From an uncultured Halomonas sp. (GTDB lineage: Bacteria; Pseudomonadota; Gammaproteobacteria; Pseudomonadales; Halomonadaceae), in NCBI RefSeq assembly GCF_947501415.1, contig NZ_CANMVL010000007.1, positions 186,001 through 250,000 of the forward strand: a stretch of DNA of 64,000 nucleotides, in the 5' to 3' direction. Below, one piece after another: positions 60,600-64,000 of this stretch (position 1 is the stretch's first letter; each line of letters begins with the position of its first letter). The position numbers and the translations under genes were made by a program. Below the pieces are notes generated by a model. The model worked only from the letters and a program-made list of their open reading frames with translations, was not told the DNA's origin and ran no database searches.

Positions 60600-63116
60600 T
60601 TAGAAGATCGCCTCGTAGACGCCCGTGCCCTGAGAGCCACTCTGCTGTTCCACCTCGCGCTCCACACGGCGTGGCTGCTGCTCAGGCAGATGATCGGGGT
60701 GGAAGAGTTCGCTGATGCCGCCGCGCGATACGCGTCGGCCGGTCTCGGGATCGACACGGGCGGTGACCAGCTCGTCAGGAGCCTCCGGCATGGCCGGGGG
60801 CTTGCCGTCGAGGGCCTGGCCCATGAACGCTATCCAGATCGGCAGGGCAGCATTGGCACCGTATTCGGCGGTGGTGGTGTTGTCATCCTTGCCTAGCCAG
60901 ACCGTGGCCACCAGGTCGCTGTTGAAACCGGCGAACCAGGTGTCGCGCTGACCGTTGGTGGTGCCGGTCTTGCCGACGATATCCTCGCGGCCCAGCTCCA
61001 GGGCACGGCGGCCAGTGCCGTTCTCGATCACGTCACGCAGCATGTCGCGCAGGATATAGAGGTTGATGGGATCGACCACGCGCTCGGCGACGGCGTGGCG
61101 CTCACCGTCGAGCGTTACCTCCTCCTGACCGGCGCTGCACTCGCGGCATGCCACGGCCGTCTCCGTCTCTTCCACCATCGTTTCGCCCTTGGCGACGCGC
61201 TCGATAAACCAGGGCGAGACCTTGAAGCCCCCGTTGGCCAGAACCGCATAGGCGCTGGTCATCTCCAGGGGGGTCAGGCTGGCGCTGCCCAGTGCCAGGG
61301 AGAGGCCATGGGGAAGGCGCGACTCATCGAACCCGAACCCTTTGAGAAACTCGATGGTCTCGTTAAGGCCTACCTCACGAAGCACGCGGATGGTCACCAG
61401 GTTGCGAGAGCGTGCCAGGGCATTGCGCAGACGCATCGGGCCCAGGAAGTCCCCGCTGGAGTTGACCGGGCGCCACAGCTCGTTGCTGCCGTCGTCGATC
61501 ACCACCGGGGCGTCGTTGACGACGCTGGCGGCGGTCATCATGCCGCTCTCGAGTGCCGCCAGATAGATGAAGGGCTTGAAGATGGAGCCCGACTGGCGCT
61601 GAGCCTGTACGGCACGATTGAACTTGCTGGCGTTGAAGTCGAACCCGCCCTGCAGGGCGAGAATGGCTCCGGTATCGGGGTGCATTACCACCAGCGAGCC
61701 TTCCGCGTCGGGGCGCTGGGCCAGGCGAAGGCTGCCATCTTCACGCTCCATCACGCGCACCAGGTCGCCACGACCGGCGATCTCGGCTGCCGAGCCTGGC
61801 TCGGCACCGCGGTACCGTGCGCTCTTGTACTCGCGGGCCCAGGAGAGACCGTCCCACTCGATGGTCCGCAGTTTGCCTTCACGCATCAGCACGCGCATCT
61901 GGCGGCCTTCACTCTCTACCACGATGGCGGGATGCAGGAGTCCATAGCGCGGAGTGCGCTGCAGCACCTGGACCCAGTTGCTGACGTCGCCATCGATTCC
62001 CTCGACACGAGTCTCGCTGCGCTCGGCGGCGCGTCGGGCGGTCTCAAGCACTTCGGGGGACTCGTCGAGCTCCTCCTCCAGGCCGCTGCGTTCGGTGCGA
62101 TCCTGCGCCTCTGCCAGGCTCGGCGGCAGCTGCTTCTCCTCCGGGCCACGCCAGCCGTGACGGGTGTCGTAATCGATCAGGCCCCGGGCCAGAGCGCGGC
62201 GCGCCATTGGCTGGAGCTCGCTGTCCAGGCTGGTAGTGATCTTGTATCCGCCGGTGTAGACCTCGCTCTCCCCGAAGCGCTCCACGGCATACTGGCGGGC
62301 CATCTCGGCGACGTAATCGGCATCGACTTCCGCCTGGGCGATATGGCGTTCGGCGGTGATGGGGGCCTGCACCGCTTCATCGTAGGTGGCCTGGTCGATA
62401 TGCCCCAGTTCCCGCATGCGGAACAGGATCCAGTTGCGGCGAATCAGTGCGCGCTCCGGGTTGGTCAGCGGGTTGAAGCTGGAGGGGGCCTTGGGCAGGC
62501 CGGCAATCATCGCCTTCTCGGCCAGGGTCAGCTCGGCCAGCGGGCGGTTGTAGTAGATTTCGGCGGCGGCGGCGATACCGTAGGCGCGGTGGCCCAGGAA
62601 GATCTTGTTGACATAGAGCTCGAGGATCTCCTCCTTGCTGAGCACCTGCTCCATCTGCAAGGCGAGCAGGATCTCGCGAATCTTGCGGGTAAAGGTACGA
62701 TCCAGAGTCAGCAGGTAGTTACGCGCCACCTGCATGGTGATGGTGGAGCCGCCGGACTGGATCTCCCCACCACTGGCCACCAGTTCCCCGGCCGCACGCA
62801 GCAGACCCTTGGGGTCGACACCACGGTGTTCGAAGAAGGCGTCATCCTCAGCGGCCAGCAGTGCCTGGATAAACTCCTCGGGGATCTGGTCATGATCGAT
62901 CGGCAGGCGACGCTCCTCGCCATACTCGCCGATCAGCTTGCCGTCGCGGGTATAGATGCGCAGTGGTGAGTGCAGCTCGAAGTCCTGGAGCTGGCGCACG
63001 TCGGGGAGACCGGGGGCAAAGTAGAGGGCGGCGCCGACCACGCCCAGCCCGGCCGCGGCGATCAGCGAGATGGTCAGCCAGACCAGGGATAAGAGCAGGG
63101 TTCTGATAAACGTCAT
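60600..63116 (-). CDS. mrcA: Penicillin-binding protein 1A
   Basis: Bifunctional class A PBP polymerising and cross-linking peptidoglycan. One N-terminal membrane anchor (about 7-33); GT51 glycosyltransferase with EDDAFFEHRGVDPKGLLRA and GGSTITMQVARNYLL; an OB-like insert; transpeptidase with SGSIFKPF (SxxK Ser), SRN (ARSRNLVT) and KTGTTN. The 838 residues are typical. It is divergent from pilM, the conserved gammaproteobacterial arrangement. Confidence 0.96.
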   Translation of the reverse strand: MTFIRTLLLSLVWLTISLIAAAGLGVVGAALYFAPGLPDVRQLQDFELHSPLRIYTRDGKLIGEYGEERRLPIDHDQIPEEFIQALLAAEDDAFFEHRGVDPKGLLRAAGELVASGGEIQSGGSTITMQVARNYLLTLDRTFTRKIREILLALQMEQVLSKEEILELYVNKIFLGHRAYGIAAAAEIYYNRPLAELTLAEKAMIAGLPKAPSSFNPLTNPERALIRRNWILFRMRELGHIDQATYDEAVQAPITAERHIAQAEVDADYVAEMARQYAVERFGESEVYTGGYKITTSLDSELQPMARRALARGLIDYDTRHGWRGPEEKQLPPSLAEAQDRTERSGLEEELDESPEVLETARRAAERSETRVEGIDGDVSNWVQVLQRTPRYGLLHPAIVVESEGRQMRVLMREGKLRTIEWDGLSWAREYKSARYRGAEPGSAAEIAGRGDLVRVMEREDGSLRLAQRPDAEGSLVVMHPDTGAILALQGGFDFNASKFNRAVQAQRQSGSIFKPFIYLAALESGMMTAASVVNDAPVVIDDGSNELWRPVNSSGDFLGPMRLRNALARSRNLVTIRVLREVGLNETIEFLKGFGFDESRLPHGLSLALGSASLTPLEMTSAYAVLANGGFKVSPWFIERVAKGETMVEETETAVACRECSAGQEEVTLDGERHAVAERVVDPINLYILRDMLRDVIENGTGRRALELGREDIVGKTGTTNGQRDTWFAGFNSDLVATVWLGKDDNTTTAEYGANAALPIWIAFMGQALDGKPPAMPEAPDELVTARVDPETGRRVSRGGISELFHPDHLPEQQPRRVEREVEQQSGSQGTGVYEAIF

Positions 63117-63196
63117 GAAATGGCGGTGTCCATGCAGGGAACTGGAGCGGATGTGAAGCGATGACGATACGTGGTTGCGACATTGGTTGCCGGGCC

Positions 63197-63225
63197 ATTA
63201 TAGAAAGCCCGGCCGAGGGTCACCA
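63197..63225 (-). promoter_or_regulatory. Promoter of the PBP1A gene
   Basis: A perfect TATAAT on the minus strand (63202-63197), 80 nt upstream of the ATG, with a weak TGGTGA (63225-63220) at 17 nt. No clear pilM promoter is visible in the rest of the 270-bp gap. Confidence 0.5.
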
Positions 63226-63386
63226 GCGTTGACGATGCTAGCCCAAGGTTTACCGTGTTAGTAATGGCAAGATCATGTAACCTCATGCGACAAAACTGAG
63301 GTAAGCAATCGAGACCTGCCGCCGTCACCAAGGCAGGCACATGTCAAGGCGAGCAAGCCGCACGACTCAGCAGGGGCAGGATAGAG

Positions 63387-64000
63387 ATGCGTTTGATGGC
63401 ATCAAGCAAGGGACTGATCGGTGTCGATATCACCTCGGCCACGGTCAAGCTTGTGGAGCTCAGGCGAGCTGGGGCCACGTATCAGGTGGAGAGCTATGCG
63501 GTCAGGCCGTTGCGCGAGGGCGCGGTGGTCGAGCGGCGCATCCAGGATATGGATGAGGTGGTTGATGCCCTTACCCGAGCCGTGCACCAGGCCAAGCCAC
63601 ATACCCGTCAGGCGGTGGTGGCAGTGCCCGCGAGCGCGGCGATCACCAAGACGCTGACGCTACCGGCATCGCTCAGCAGTGACGAGATCGAGTCGCGAAT
63701 CGAGCTTGAATCTGACAAGCACATTCCCTTTCCGTTCAGTGAGGTCGCCTACGACTTCCAGCGCCTGGGGCTGAATGCCCGCTATGCCGACCAGCAGGAC
63801 GTGCTGCTGGTGGCCTGCCGGCAGCAGGAGGTCGGCCAGCTGACCGATGCCGTGATGCAGGCAGGCCTGACGCCGGCTGCCGTGGATGTCGAGACCTTTG
63901 CCATGGAGCGTGCCTTCACCGAGGTGCGCCGGCAGCTGCCGGCGGATATCGGGGAGGAGGACAGTGTGGCGCTGGTGGATATCGGGGCCAACATGAACAC
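63387..64000 (+). CDS. pilM: Type IV pilus assembly protein PilM, 5' part
   Basis: Actin-like cytoplasmic protein of the type IV pilus alignment complex; binds the PilN N-terminus. Starts MRLMASSKGLIGVDITSATVKLVEL with an actin-type phosphate loop; VAVPASAAITKTLTLPASLS, DKHIPFPFSEVAYDFQRLG and the second phosphate loop VALVDIGANM follow. About 204 of roughly 350 residues are in the window. pilN, pilO, pilP and pilQ are expected beyond the edge. Confidence 0.95.
   Translation, partial: MRLMASSKGLIGVDITSATVKLVELRRAGATYQVESYAVRPLREGAVVERRIQDMDEVVDALTRAVHQAKPHTRQAVVAVPASAAITKTLTLPASLSSDEIESRIELESDKHIPFPFSEVAYDFQRLGLNARYADQQDVLLVACRQQEVGQLTDAVMQAGLTPAAVDVETFAMERAFTEVRRQLPADIGEEDSVALVDIGANMN

Noticed and set aside
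63254..63300. Possible sigma54 promoter upstream of pilM (TGGCAAG at about 63267)
   Set aside because: The GC element at the required -12 position is missing, so the match is not supported.

Overview
The window is a high-GC gammaproteobacterial chromosome segment and most resembles Halomonadaceae (Halomonas or a close relative). This rests on gene content, gene order and protein style, not on a search. It starts inside a small unknown gene and ends inside pilM. It is almost all core chromosome. I see no tRNA, rRNA, CRISPR array, insertion sequence or prophage.

Region 1 (1-7.6 kb, minus strand): lysine and peptidoglycan precursor genes dapC, an ArsC/Spx-like gene, dapD and dapE, behind a good promoter at 4043-4071. 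Upstream lie glnD (nitrogen signalling) and map. Region 2 (7.9-26.2 kb, plus strand): the classical translation and envelope cluster rpsB, tsf, pyrH, frr, uppS, cdsA, dxr, rseP, bamA, skp, lpxD, fabZ, lpxA, lpxB, rnhB, dnaE. It links translation, undecaprenyl and isoprenoid synthesis, phospholipid synthesis, outer-membrane assembly and lipid A synthesis.

Region 3 (26.2-30.2 kb, minus strand) is the clearest accessory segment. Three genes of visibly lower GC sit between dnaE and accA, which are neighbours in many relatives: an NhaC-family transporter, a class II histone-deacetylase-like amidohydrolase and a LuxR-type regulator. A palindrome lies upstream of the transporter. I infer an uptake-and-deacylation module for an acylated amine under its own regulator.

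Region 4 (30.2-38.3 kb): accA and tilS, a short Ppx/GppA phosphatase, rho with a long leader and no trxA beside it, then ubiD, a flavin reductase and folM. Region 5 (38.3-40.1 kb): a class I DAHP synthase preceded by three tiny ORFs with good ribosome binding sites. Two of them carry dense runs of Phe, Trp and Tyr codons next to strong hairpins, which suggests ribosome-mediated attenuation of aromatic amino acid synthesis. This is the most interesting regulatory signal in the window.

Region 6 (40.4-64 kb): a DUF3087 protein, PhoX with a candidate PHO box, hemB, elbB, the ubiE-ubiJ-ubiB-hisE-tatABC run, a DUF971 gene, argS-ftsN-like-hslV-hslU, priA and rpmE (divergent), a short malic enzyme with an operator-like palindrome, a DUF481 outer-membrane protein, and the divergent PBP1A/pilM pair. 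Two dispersed intergenic repeat families are visible. One has a short copy (22.6 kb) and a long copy (40.2 kb) built from the same two conserved blocks. The other has copies near 45.2, 50.7 and 55.5 kb.
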